Shown: positions 10,508 to 25,184 of the stretch, one piece after another
Numbering within the stretch: position 1 is the stretch's first letter
Layout of the letters: each line of letters starts with the position of its first letter
Made by a program: the position numbers and the translations under genes
From: Zygnema circumcarinatum
Taxonomy: Eukaryota; Streptophyta; Zygnematophyceae; Zygnematales; Zygnemataceae
NCBI GenBank assembly: GCA_037447605.1
Contig: CM074813.1
Coordinates: 1,600,383 to 1,637,306 of the forward strand
Direction: 5' to 3'
DNA length: 36,924 bases
The notes under the pieces: generated by a model
Told to the model about the DNA's origin: nothing
Database searches by the model: none
Seen by the model: only the letters and a program-made list of their open reading frames with translations

Positions 10508-11517
10508 GCTTGGGAGGAACATTGTTATACGGAGTCACCCTTTGCAGGCATTCCGCTGCACATGTGCAGTTCTACGCTCCGTCCAGTAACTTCCTTGATG
10601 GCGTTCAAGCTATCAATGTCAGCATAGGAGGTTAGTAAGACAAAAATGAAGCATCGGCCCATTTTTCCAATGCCAGTTCTCTCTCGGTTTCTCTTTCCTT
10701 TGTTATGTTGAATGAAAGTGAGTCAAAAAGTGGTGATCTTTTTCTCGTTGCAAATGTGTGTGTGAGAACGACATTGATATTACTCGCATTTAATGTAGGG
10801 TTTAGGTCAGCGGTTTAGGGTTTAGGTGTTTAAGCTTTGGGGTTCAGGGTTTGATGTTTAGGAGCTGTAGGGTTAGGAGTTTCGTGTTGAGGGTTTTGGG
10901 GCCTTAGAATTTAGGGTTTACGGTTTAGGGATTAGGGTTTAGGGTTTAAACTTTAGGGGTTTCGGGTTCAGGGGGTTCAGAGTTAAGGGTTTAGGGTTAG
11001 CGGTTTAGGGCTTAGGGTTAGGGACTAAGGGTTTAGGGTTGAGGAATTTAGGGCACATCTGGTACTGAAACAATTACTTTGCTGCTCTTTGCTGCTGCCC
11101 CTGAGGTTTTGCGAACGGGTCTCACCAACCGACTCCTATTTTTCCGCATTGACAGTCCAAAAGCCCTAAAAACTTGAAGACTCGATTAAACACCGGAGGA
11201 ATATGTTCGAGAATTTTTTTATAGGAGGAAACACAAAAATGAATAAACTCAGAAAATATTCTATACACTCAAATGAACAGAGCTCTCCTGACCACCAAAA
11301 CACTACACAATGTTTCTCTCCCCTGTCCATCTCTCCCTCTCCCCCTCTCTCTCCCTCTCCATCTCTGCCATTTCTCTCTCTTATGCCTCTCAGGACGGCC
11401 CTCTCTCCCGCTTCCCTCCCCCTCTTTCACTATACAAATGTTAACATCCCATCCCCCGCGCCCGCCTGTACAACGCATCGCCACAAACTGTTCCTCAAGT
11501 CCCACTGCCACTGCCGC
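10508..11517. other. intergenic region between convergent genes
   Basis: The PEBP-family gene (plus) and the ETF alpha gene (minus) converge here. Apart from the telomere-like tract, the region holds a CT-rich stretch at about 11314-11425 that probably lies in the ETF alpha 3' UTR. No further gene was recognised. Confidence 0.6.
10795..11052 (+). repeat. degenerate interstitial telomere-like (TTTAGGG)n tract
   Basis: About 260 bp consist almost wholly of TTTAGGG and near variants such as TTAGGG, TTCAGGG and TTTCGGG. By eye there are about nine perfect plant-type heptamers, all with the G-rich strand on plus. It begins about 290 bp after the stop of the PEBP-family gene. Such tracts are known in plant genomes as relics of fusions, break repair or telobox-like sequence. 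Confidence 0.9.
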
Positions 11518-14856
<3,339 letters not shown>

Positions 14857-14945
14857 TCCTTCACTGCAGGACGCCCTCCTGCCGCCCCCACTCTGCAAGC
14901 AAGCGGATGGCGAAGCCATCTGGCCATGGCCAGGGACTATGGGTT

Positions 14946-15083
14946 GTACGGTAACCTTTAAATCTGTACGGTAGCCTTTCAAGCTGTACAATCCGTAGAA
15001 TTTTCCGTACAGTAACCTTTAAAGTTGTACGAGAAGTACACAATCACTGTACGAATAACCGATTTCATGGTTGAAATCCGTAC
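14946..15083. repeat. GTAC cluster C with 20-bp periodicity
   Basis: Eight GTAC motifs occur in 138 bp. Those at 14946, 14966 and 14986 are spaced by 20 bp, and units read GTACGGTAACCTTTAAA, GTACGGTAGCCTTTCAA and, further on, GTACAGTAACCTTTAAA. The block sits just upstream of the ETFA start on one side and of the Copia gag on the other. It could be an ETFA promoter array or part of a degraded LTR. Confidence 0.6.
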
Positions 15084-15168
15084 AATCGGACATGAGGTCC
15101 TTTAAAGGGAAGTCCTTTAAAGATGAAATAGAAGAAGTTGAGAAAGAAGTAGGACTCAGTCTATCAAG

Positions 15169-15180
15169 TGGTATTAGAGC
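15169..15180 (+). other. retrotransposon primer-binding site (tRNA-iMet type)
   Basis: TGGTATTAGAGC differs at one position from TGGTATCAGAGC, the complement of the 3' end of plant initiator tRNA-Met. It lies two bases after a CA that may end the 5' LTR and just before the gag ATG, the canonical position. Confidence 0.7.
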
Positions 15181-15193
15181 AGGAGACGATGAT

Positions 15194-16089
15194 ATGGAGG
15201 AGTATTCAGTTACTTTGTTTGATGGAACAAATTATCTTTCTTGGAGTCAGCACATGGAGGCAGTGCTTGAAGCAAAGGAGTTGATGGAGTTGGTGGATGG
15301 CACAGAAGCCACACCAGAGAAAGAGAAGGAGCCCAAGCAATTCGCAAACTGGAGAAAGAGAAATGGTAAAGCAAAGGCTTTAATCCTCACTTCGATGAAA
15401 TCCTCACATGGCATAGCACTTAGAGGACTGACTGCAACAGAAATGTGGACCAAGTTACAAAATATTTACTCATCAAAAAATTCAGCACAGGGGATGGATA
15501 TTTACTCATCAAAAAATTCAGCACAGGGGATGGATATTTACTCATCAAAAAACTCAGCACAGTGGATGGTTGCTTTTACGGAGTTCACATCTATTAAGAT
15601 GGGGGAGACAGAAATCCTAGATAATTACAACATCAGATTTGATAGTGTTTTGAAGACATTAATTGAAACCGGTAGAACTATCTTAGAGAATGATCAAGTC
15701 TATATATATCTGCAGAGTCTGTCTTCTAAATATGAGATAATCGCTGATAATCTCACCAATTATCTGCATCAATCAGGAATGAAATTAGAGGATGCAAAGG
15801 CCAAAATTAAAGATTTTGATTGCAAGTTGAGAAGGATAGGAAAGGAGGCCAAAGCGAAGTCAGATACAGCGTTTATTGTGACAAGTAGGAGAAATTTTTG
15901 AAGCCAAGGTGGAGGACAATCAAGCAAAGGAGGTTACGTAAATAGAGGAGGCTCTTCAATCAAGAGGTGGATACATGAGTGGAAGAGGATACGAAACTAG
16001 AGGTGGATACAATAGCAGAGTTGGATTTAGAGGCAGAGGTGGAAGTTTTCCAAGCAACAGAGGAAGAGGAGTAGGATTCAAGGAGTAGG
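15194..16089 (+). pseudogene. Copia gag (UBN2-type) remnant
   Basis: The likely gag ATG is at 15194 (MEEYSVTLFDGTNYLSWSQHM). The frame stays open to a TGA ending at 15901 and shows the usual order of plant Copia gag: the FDGTNYLSW motif, TATEMWTKLQNIY, then LQSLSSKYE. Past the stop the same frame continues as SQGGGQSSKGGYVNRGG. One frameshift near 15957 then leads to an RGG-rich tail ending at 16089. No CCHC zinc knuckle is visible. A 36-bp unit at 15462-15569 is present three times in frame. The stop, the frameshift and the missing pol mark it as dead, although the N-terminal 236 residues remain intact. Confidence 0.75.
15462..15569 (+). repeat. three in-frame 36-bp tandem repeats inside gag
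   Basis: Units at 15462-15497, 15498-15533 and 15534-15569 each encode IYSSKNSAQGMD or a near variant (the third has QWMV). Related Copia gags have this segment once. The first two copies are identical, so the expansion is probably recent, and it keeps the frame. Confidence 0.9.
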
Positions 16090-16968
16090 ATACGCATAAA
16101 GACCTCCTAGATGGAGTGATTGAAATGTGTTGTTCTCTCGACATGATGAGTATCAAGTTTGCTGAAGCCGCCGTGCAGAGTTCCAATTGCAGTAAATACA
16201 GGAACAGTCTGCTTATTGGTTTTGGTATTGCCTGTAACTGCAAGAGTTAATTTCGTTTCTGTCATAGATCACAGCAGTCATGTTGTCTGCCACTCCTCTG
16301 CGTTCCCCTTATACAAGCCCCCTCGTCTGAGGCCTTGAGGCCATGCTAGACTGTTGTCGTTAAACGGAAAGATCATGATGCCATTCAGAGATGTGGGCTT
16401 TTAGGGTGAACCCTCGACAGTAAGGAGGGCTCAACCCTTTTTTATAGCACTCTGGCACTATTTTCTACCTTCTATTTGCCAAGCAAAGGTTTCAGTTTTT
16501 CTGAGTGACACGGGGTTTCTTACCACACGAAGTGAATTGCGTTCAACATAGAGAAATCTACACGAGAGATGTGAAGGCAATTGTAACAATCACCTTCCGC
16601 CCAAGTTTGTTTTGATTGACTCTTGACCTCTTCCATTCTTTCTAAATTTTGTTTGGGCTGAATTCATCCCAGAGTGGATTCATAGCTTCTTTCATGCCTA
16701 AGTTATGGAGTGTGAATATTTTTTAACAGATCTCTCCTCCTTTATTGAAACTGCTGAATGTGACATTAAACCTCGCAGGCAGGCCAATCGAAGCTCCCTC
16801 AAATCCACGTGTCAAACCAGCATCTCCTTGCAAACTTGCTCCGCAGTCTTCATAAATTTGAACATATTCACCATTTAAAAAAATAAAAATTGAACATAAA
16901 CACACAGAATGCGCACTCTCCTGGTCATTTAGTTCCATCCATTTCCATCTGAACTCCTTTCTGTCCCT
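16090..16968. other. intergenic; no gene recognised
   Basis: This holds no recognisable gene. A hairpin at 16404-16437 (GGGTGAACCCTC paired with GAGGGCTCAACCC) is followed by six T residues, which resembles a polymerase III-type stop, but no upstream RNA gene was found. The upper part probably contains the 3' UTR of the minus-strand gene ending at 16969. Confidence 0.5.
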
Positions 16969-19900
16969 CTATGTTCCTCTCCTGCTGCCTCCTCCCCCTC
17001 TCAGAGACAGTGTGCTTCCAGCCGCAACCAAAGCCCTCCTTTCCTCTCTCCCACTCACGGCCTGCATAGAAACACTCAGAACAGCTTCAAGAGTTTCTTG
17101 GCTTCCCCCTGCACTGGATATGCCTTCCCTGAAGAGAGTGCTCAGCAGGGCCCGATCAGCTACATGCTCTTCGACTCCGTTACTTTCACAAAGTTCAAGA
17201 AAATGTGAAGCTATGTTACTAAAGACGCTCATCTTGCAGAGACTCTGCATGCTGTTATACTTCTGAAGAGCCCCCCCCCAATGCAGTGGCTGTGCCTGCA
17301 TTGGCTCCTTCTCAGATGAAGTCTGCGGCTGAGTCTCCTCCGTTAAACGTCTCCCACCCTCTCCTCTCGCTCCTACACTCCCGCTAGAAATGGGGACTTC
17401 TTCACTCTCCCACTCACACACAGCAGCCGGCAAGCTTAAAGGGTGAATCTTCCCTTCAGAGATGGCGGGAGAGTCTTCCGCAGCTGAGTCATGGATACCA
17501 GGAGGCAGAGTCTTTTTTCCAGAGCTCTCCTCTCTCTCACCCACGCCCTCTCTCTCCCTACCAATAGCAGATGAGATGGCCAAAGGAACATCTCTGCATT
17601 CAAAGTCAAGTGCGCCATAAGGTGAAGCCAACTCTTGCTCTCCCTCTGCTGCCGTTGTCTTCTCTCTGCCTTGATCCTCGGTAATTTGCGCCGGAGACGA
17701 TGAAGCAGGCAAAGCAATTAAACCTAAAGCTACTGTTCCTTCATTACCTCTGCTCCCATAAATCTCCTGCGCAAGCTCAATCGCTTCTTCACCGTTTTGT
17801 TTGAGTGCGGGAAACTCCCATATGGCATCCTTTCCTGCTTGACCATGTAATCTTGTCAATCCTCGGTCCTTCTCGTCGATGTAAGCATCACGAACCTCTG
17901 CAGGTCTTTCTCCTACACTCGTGACATCTGGAAGCTTCCTGACTGCCTTATCTCTTTCACTTACTTCTTCGATATCTCTCCTCTTTGTGGAAAAGGCTTT
18001 ACCGCTGCCTCTAGTACGCCTTTTACCAGGAATCGACCTCCGAGCTCTTTCCTCTGACTCACGACTCTCCCTAATATTCACACTGTTTTTTGTTGGCTTT
18101 GAACCCCGACGTGTCTTCTTTACGTTCGGAAGATGCTCCTGCCCCTCCTCTGCCATCTCATCTCCAATGGCAGTTCCGCCCACGATCGCTCCCTCTCTCA
18201 CTCCTTGAGTTTGTTCATTCTGTGAGAGAAGAACCATTTCGAGCCCATTTGACGTCGACACAAGTGGAAGGGCATTTCTCCATCCTCTTCCTCGCTTTCT
18301 CTCAGTGCGAACTTTTCCTTCACCTTCACTCTCATTCTGACGTGTAGCACCCGTATTCTGAGCATTTTTACTGTCAGCGTTCTTTCGGTTGCCTCCCCGC
18401 CTTCTCCTTTTAGCAGGTTGCCCATCCATTGCCTTGATTTCAGCCTCCATCTTGGCCATTTCAAGAACTAATTCCCTCTCTCTTCTTTCGGCGGCTCTCT
18501 GACTTTTCCTCAACCCCCCAAACAAAGGAAAAGGTTCAGCTGATTGTTTCTCCCCTTCTTTCACTCCTTCCTTCTCATTACGATGTTTGATAGGACCTCC
18601 ACCTTTACCAACGCCTCCTCTACCTCCACTGCGGCCTGTCCCCCTCGTCCTTCTCCCATATACCGTAGTTGGTAAATCTCCTTCCTCCTCACACGGGTTA
18701 AGCGTATGCTCCAATGGCGATGGACTCTCTGCAGAATTGCCTTCGTAGCACACTATAGCTGTAGAGGAGATCATCTGTGTCCTGCCTCCATCCCCACTCT
18801 CTTCTTTTCCTTCTTCAAATTCAGCCTTTCCATCATAAACCTGTGGAAATCTTTGAAGGGATCGCTCCATTTTTCCTTCGTCTCCTCCCGGCCTCTCCTT
18901 CTCCTCTTGCCTATCCGCGTCTAAGTGTGCTGAAGCTTTACTATCATCTAAAGGCAATTTCTTACTGCTCAAATCTTCTACAATATCGTCTGGCACCCAC
19001 GCTAACCGTAAAACTGAACTTTCCTCTATTTTAGCATCAGAAACAGTAGTATCGCCTTTCTCATCCACTCCAGTTCTCTTCTTTCCCTCCCCTTCTACCT
19101 TTCTAAAGATTTCAGCCAAAGATGTTTTGACATGATCTCGTACTGCAACCTCTCCTCTTCCAAACGCTCCTAACTCCCCCTGCTGGCTCTCAGGTGTATT
19201 AGGCACTGCTTCATCGTCATTCTCTCTACCTGCTCTCTCAGTTGTTTCTCCACCATTCCTTTGCTGACTTAAAGCATTGCCCTGTTCGTACTCCCTGGAC
19301 TGCACAGACGGTTGAGCCTTCTCCAAGCCACGTGCTTCCCTGCTCCCATTTCCTTCATGCATCTTAACCATCCAACCTTCCTGCTTAGTTTCCTCGGCAC
19401 CAAGGTCCAAGAGGTGAGAGACTCTCCTCTTCTTCTTTGGTGTGGTTGCTGGAACAAACTCTTCAGGGACATCTTGGCTCCCATAATACTCCTCCGCAAA
19501 TGCATATCCCGTTGCACCCGACATAGTTGTAGGAGGAACGATATTCTTTATGGCTTCAAAGGCGCTCGTTCCTCCAAAAAGACGGACCTCACCAAAAGAC
19601 TCTTGACTCTCACCGAAGTCAGCAGCCCTGAAATCTTCCTTGAGTCTGTTCATGACTCCGTTGTGCATCCCCCCCTCACTACCTTTCTTCTCACTATTTT
19701 CAGTGACATCATTCCGCAAGCCGTCTCTGTACCGTGCAAACATCGAAATGTCATTGCATTCAACTGTCACTTCAGCCATTTTCAGAGATTCACGATTTTC
19801 AACCATTCTCTCGCGAGTTGTACTCCTGGTCTTCTCTTGAGTAGCTTCCAAGACATCGTTCGCCTTACTTTCGCTTCCAATAAGACCAGCTTGAAACTCG

Positions 19901-22900
19901 ACCGTATTGGATTTCGTAGGAGGAGCTCTGCTTTCTGTTCGACCTGCAGACTCATGCGTACTGCTCGTTGTCACTCCAACTTTAGTTCTCCCTCCACACT
20001 GCAATTGCAATATCCTTGCACCCTGACTACTTCCTATTCTTATACCTTCCAACAAAAGTGCTTCGGATCGTATCCTACTATCTGCTCTGCCATCCAGACC
20101 CTTGCCAGAAAGTTTGCTCCTTTTTATCCCACTGTCACCTGACGTTCTAGCCCCACTATCTGACGATCCCAACCCACTCCAACTTCCGAAAATCGTTTCC
20201 TTCCTCTTCAATCTCCCTTCTGTTGCCACCTTGCTGACTGAAGAGCTTCTAATCTGCATAGTTTTTGACATTTTCCCGTGATTTGGGGGCTTCGGCAGAG
20301 CTGGCCAAATGCCTTTCCTCACCTCCAGTCTCGCAGTGCCTTGTCCTGCTCTCGATGTGAGCATGCGCCGCTCGTCCCGAATGTGCTTAGCGTTGGCCGG
20401 TCCGTCCGCAGGACGAGAAGTCGCACTATCGGCAACAAGTCGCTTGGACGAGCCTGATTTGGACAAAGAGATGCTTGCCTGAATGTCACTCGGACCTGCT
20501 TCTGGAGTCCACCTTTGGCAAACTGCAGCCATGATCCGTGGAATGTGCTTGTACCTGAAAATTAGATACACACCGAGAAGTGGAATCAGCCGTGGTAAGG
20601 ACAGAATTGGTCCTTATACCTTGGTCCGAAACCTTTTCTTTCTAGCTCTTCAAGGGGTTAAGAAGGATGTGTCGCTCAGAAAGGTATGAAAGTCTATTGG
20701 CCTTCCTGTGAAGGTCACGTCTCTTCATAAAAAGAGGAAGCTGCAGGAGCTAATAATGATCATGGGTTCTGTGCATTTCAGTCGTGCAAGCAATAAAGCA
20801 TATTAACAAATAACCTGACTTTTCGTTAGAGAGTGGCATCAGGCTCGACATCTGCCTGAGTAATGAAGCTCACCTTTACCATTTACAAAGAATAACTGAT
20901 TTCCCAATTAGAGTGACTTTTCTTGGCAAACTATACGAGTATCAGTCAAGCATGATCAATGAATTTCACTCACCCAGAAGCAAAATGCGCTTCAAACCAT
21001 TCGTTTAAGTTAGCGCCCATTCCTCCCGGTATTTCTAGTTGAATCTCCTCCAGGAGTTCGTGCATTGCCTCGATTATCTCGAAGCAGCGAGGAGGAATTG
21101 GAACTTTCCCCTCGTGGGCAGACAGGCACTCAAGGCCGAATGCAATCTGCAGCTCCACTCTGTTCATGTTTGTCAAGGAAATAGACACATTCTAGCATTC
21201 CGTTGGGCCATATTTTAACAAAAAATATGATCCTGCAGAGGTGCATTCTCGAAACGCATGCTCTAACAAACTGACAACTATATAAAATAATAACGAGTAT
21301 CTTCGAGAGTAGAACAAGTTCGTGTTAACAGCGTCCAAGTACTGACAGTTGCTGAGACGAAATAAAGCTGAGCACGCATGCATGATTTCAATCAGAGTGA
21401 AATGCCGACGCTTATGCGGATGAGTTCCAAAAACGTCTATTGAAAGACCAAAAAACTATAAAATGATCGGGCAAGAGCAGGTGACATAGAAGCTCTAACT
21501 GCCCACAATTCCACAAGAAAGAAGGATACTGTTTCACTTTGGCGTCTTTCTCCTCCTGCGTCAAACCCTTCCCAGCTGCCTCCAAGCCATAATACTTTTC
21601 AACGAACGCGTCCCGAGCGTCTAGCGTATAAAGGGTTAAGAAGTGCTTCTCCAGCTCCAATTCAACACTCTCCGCCCGAGTTGCACGCTTGCAGAATTGT
21701 CCTTCCTTTGCAGCTCTTTCAACCACGTCATCCAGCACTTTACACATAAGTTTCTCCCTTGACTGCATCTCCACTCGGCCACCAGAGTGAACCGACAAGG
21801 CCAAATCCTCATCTCCTTCTGTCAAACTACGATCTCCGCTTAAGCTTGCAAACGAATCTGGTGAAACTTGCAGCACTAGCAATGCAGTTCTGGCCTGTTG
21901 AACAAGCACCCGTGCAAAATCGACCACAGCCATAGCTGCATCGCTTGATGCAGTCAGGTGTTTCTGAACAGTCTCTGGAATGGAGCGAAGGAAAAGCCCC
22001 GCCTCACGACTGTCCATGGGAGGAAATTGCAGAAATGACCGACAGTTTGGCGCCCTTTCAACAACCCCTGCCAGTCTTTTGGAGGCATTGACAGAGGAAG
22101 CCTGTACAGGTCTGATACATATATCTCTTGTTCGGGCCTCGAGTTGCTTTTCAAATTTGGCCATAAGACCATCGCTCTCCACCTTGGTCTTCGAAAACCC
22201 ATCAAATGGGCACCTGCTCTCTTCCCCATCCAAGATGCTGGTAGATACGAGCTCAGATTTACTGTATCCCACCAACTCCTCCCCTCCATCTCGCTTCGGA
22301 ACTGCAAGTATCATCCCCTTGCACGGCTGTAACGATATCACTCTCTCCTTCGGATGGTGCAAGGAGCTGTCACTTTTTGCTGCATCTCTACTATCTATGT
22401 TGAGCCAAGGGAGGGCTCGACCAGAGCCCAAACTATCTCTGCCTTTCAGACCTGTCGCTAAGGGCAGAATCAAGTTCGGTTCATCAGGAAGAAGCAAAAG
22501 AATCCCAATCTGTTTAGTGACCGGTAACAGAACTGCCGTGCAATTTTTCGCCATTTCCCGCGCCAACTTCACCACAGCCACAAGCTCATTCGCCTGCAAT
22601 ATCTCTAAAACTGTCAAAAAAAAGAATCTGTTCTCCTCCGATAGCGATCGGCGTTCCTTTCCAGAATCCTCCGTTGGGTCTCTCTCCTTACAATGTTTAC
22701 TGTTAACATTTCTCCTTGAGGGAGATTTTACTGAACTGTCCTGCAATGCCTGAAAGTCCGCCCCATTCCCAGAGCTGCTTCTTTCTGAAACTGACAGCCG
22801 CTTCTGCACTTCGAATTGCGTCCCTTTCAATCGAGAGGCCTGGACCAAAAGTGCCTCTCCCGAGTCCTTATAAAAATTTCTCACTGCTTCGAGATTCAGT

Positions 22901-24012
22901 ACGTCTGATACTTCTACCTTTGCTCGATGTCTCCTCGTATGTCCTGAAGCAATGTGGCTTGACCCCAGGTCCGCCGACTCGTCAACAGTTTCCGTTTCAC
23001 CGGTCAATTTCTGCTCATTTCTTAAAAGCATCACCGGATGGAGATCAATGGAACATACTTGTGAAGATCTCGAACTGGTCTTCACCATAAACTCTGACTT
23101 GACAGCAGACTTCTCCAAGGAGCGCCATAGATCGAACGAAGAGAAGCCTCCAGGGCTTAATCTAGGAAGAGGTGGTGCTTTAAAGCCCCAACCTTGTCGA
23201 AGAATGGAATTTCCCACAAAGTTTCCACCAGTATGCTCCTGGGATCCTATCTGTACACCTCGCGTTTCTTCTTCGTTGACGGTACCGAAATCAACCCACC
23301 TCACTTGCACCCCATGTTCCTTAAATTCTGCAGCCCTTCTTTCCAAATCTTTGATCCAACTTGCCTCCTCTTCGAGATCCTTCTCCTGATGCTTCACTGT
23401 CTGCTGCTCCTGCTGTTCTCCATGCTGAGGTGAGGTTGTCTTTGCTATCCCTTGCAAGCCTATTGAAGCAGTTGTAAACACAAGAAAATAGTTGAGTAGC
23501 TCAGCATTCAGCCCAAGATCCGTAACTTTTTCTGCAGACAGCCCTTTACTGAACTTCAAATCTGTGCAATTCTGTTGCCAAACATACTGTGCGAGTCCTG
23601 GCGTATCCATAGCTCTCCACACGCTCTCACTCCACTTACTCCACTCACACTGTGTTCCCCTTCCAACTTCCTTCCCTTCCCCCTGAACTGCATGCATCCC
23701 CACAAGAGTATCCAATTCTCTGCAAAACTCTGCAAAATTGAGCTGTCTTAAGCGAGCATTGTTGTTTTTGCAAGACGATTCTTCTCCTGCTGCATCTTGA
23801 AGACGGTTCTGAAGCTCCTGCAAGCGCTTCACTTCGTCGCTGCGAGTTTTGCTTGAATCGAACCATAGATGAGACCACCGAAGGGCGGGCGATTCGTCAG
23901 TATGCAGAAGGAAGAGTGTGCTCAAGTACTCTTTAATCCATTCCGCGGAACTGTGATTAAGGCTTTTCGGATTCACATCCACTGCTGAGATTGCATGCCG
24001 AATGAGCGACAT
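16969..24012 (-). CDS. TICRR: Treslin/TICRR-like (Sld3-related) replication initiation protein
   Basis: Three exons (minus): 24012-21500, 21159-20974 and 20554-16969, in frame, giving 2094 residues (human Treslin 1910). The N-terminus resembles the Treslin vWA-like domain: RWSHLWFDSS (45-54), NYFLVFTTAS (174-183) and GVQVRWVDFG (234-243) match human strands ending FKFFDS, VFLLAP and FYWVD. The exon 1/2 junction restores QVELQIAFGLECLSA, matching human YELQVFLRLEMCLQ of the Sld3-Treslin domain. The exon 2/3 junction gives SGYKHIPRIMAAVCQRW, matching YIDSIPKTLGNLYNSLG. The C-terminal 1190 residues are charged and disordered, with basic patches and CDK-type sites, notably T1271 in TTPKKKRR. Treslin brings Cdc45 to the MCM helicase through CDK-dependent TopBP1 binding. 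The first donor (CA, then GTTAGA) is non-ideal but is the only one I found that joins the domain. Identity rests on motif likeness, so it is less certain than the other genes. Confidence 0.65.
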
Positions 24013-24404
24013 CTTAACTCAGCAATGTGTGTGTCTCTGGTTTCGCATCACTCGGTAACCTGCAGTGAAGAAAATAAAGAATTAAAATCCATTCATCTCC
24101 TCGTCCCTCTCCCTCCCTCACTCTCTGTCTCCCCCTCACTCTCCCCACTCTCTCTTCCTCCACTCTTCCCTCTCTTGCTCTTACTCTTCCTCATTCTCTT
24201 TAGCGAAACGAAAAGATAAAGCAACGTGCTCATGAATGCGGAAAATCTCTGCTGGTGAAGACAAGAGCGCGGTTTATAGAAGTGCATACTTCTCCTTTCG
24301 GACTACAGGATTTTTCTATGATGTATATTCCAATTTTTTATTTAAATTGGATAATTACAAGCAAGATAAGCCTGCTGCAATGGAAGCGAATCGAAAATGG
24401 AGAA

Positions 24405-24470
24405 AAGAGAGTGAGAGAGTGAGAGAGTGAGAGAGTGAGAGAGTGAGAGAGTGAGAGAGAGAGCGAGAGA
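24405..24470. repeat. (GAGAGAGT)n microsatellite
   Basis: About six copies of an 8-bp GTGAGAGA unit pass into a plain GA run. It lies about 400 bp upstream of the Treslin-like start codon. GA repeats near plant promoters can bind BPC/GAGA factors. Confidence 0.85.
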
Positions 24471-24954
24471 GAAGTGGTTTCTGGCAGGACCAATGAGAAA
24501 GCAAATACAGCAAACTTACTTTTACCTTTTACGCAGTTTCATTGTGCCTTTGCAAATAAAATAATTAAGAGATTAATTATACATTGTTGTAATTATTAGT
24601 TATTATTATTATAAATTTCAACTATTTCTGCTTGTGAATAAGAGAATTGATCCATTAAACCGCATCTCCATCAATCATCAGAAACATGCCACGTGTCGCC
24701 GTCGTTCGAAAAAAAAAAAAAATGATGAATCGTTTTCAGAGAAAACTTACCATACCTTGATTACTGTATGGTTGTTCCCGTGTGGCCCGCCAGTCTAGGT
24801 TGCGGAGAAGACAGCGAGAAATGCTAAATCCAGCTGAAAACAAAGAAGGAAGCGAAGCAGGATGAGTTGGGAGGAAGACAGATGCTGAAGTAGAGGCGGA
24901 GAAGGAGAATAACGAGGGCAAACGAGGGAGAAAGTATTGCAGAGAGCGCGGGGC

Positions 24955-25090
24955 AGAGAGGGAGAGAAGGAGACACAGAGAGAGAAAGATAGAAAATACA
25001 GAGAGAGAGTGAAAAGAGAAGAGAGAGAGAGAGAGAGAGGGAGGGCGAGAGGGAGTGAGAGTGAGGGAGAGAGAGAGGGGGAGAGAGCGG
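24955..25090. repeat. GA-rich low-complexity block
   Basis: The plus strand is nearly all purine (GAGAGAGA with GGGAG interruptions) over about 135 bp, followed at once by an E2F-type GCGGGAAA. It is in the putative promoter or 5' UTR of the Treslin-like gene. Confidence 0.8.
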
Positions 25091-25184
25091 GAAAGGCAGG
25101 GTGAAGCTGCAGCGGAGGGCGGAGGGAGCTCCGTGAAGCAGAAGGCGCGCGCGCGCTTTTCAAATTTTTTGTGTGCGCGGGAAA
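25087..25184. promoter_or_regulatory. two E2F-type sites (GCGGGAAA)
   Basis: GCGGGAAA occurs at 25087-25094 and again at 25177-25184, where it is embedded in GCGCGGGAAAA. Read on the minus strand they are TTTCCCGC, matching the TTTSSCGC consensus of plant E2F/DP sites. They lie 1.08 and 1.17 kb upstream of the Treslin-like ATG in a GC-rich, promoter-like stretch (25080-25290). S-phase control of that gene is an inference. Confidence 0.5.

Larger units (their letters stand above)
15100..16090 (+). mobile_element. degenerate gag-only Ty1/Copia retrotransposon fragment
   Basis: The sequence TGGTATTAGAGC at 15169-15180 matches the initiator-methionine tRNA primer-binding site typical of plant Copia elements, with one mismatch. 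It follows CTATCA, a plausible LTR 3' end. A gag reading frame follows 14 bases later and then an Arg/Gly-rich tail to about 16089. No integrase, reverse transcriptase or second LTR was found, so the copy is truncated at its 3' side. The 5' limit of the LTR could not be placed. Confidence 0.75.

Noticed and set aside
19312-22753. Long plus-strand frames (19312-20142 and 21980-22753)
   Set aside because: Shadows of the Treslin-like coding exons on the minus strand.
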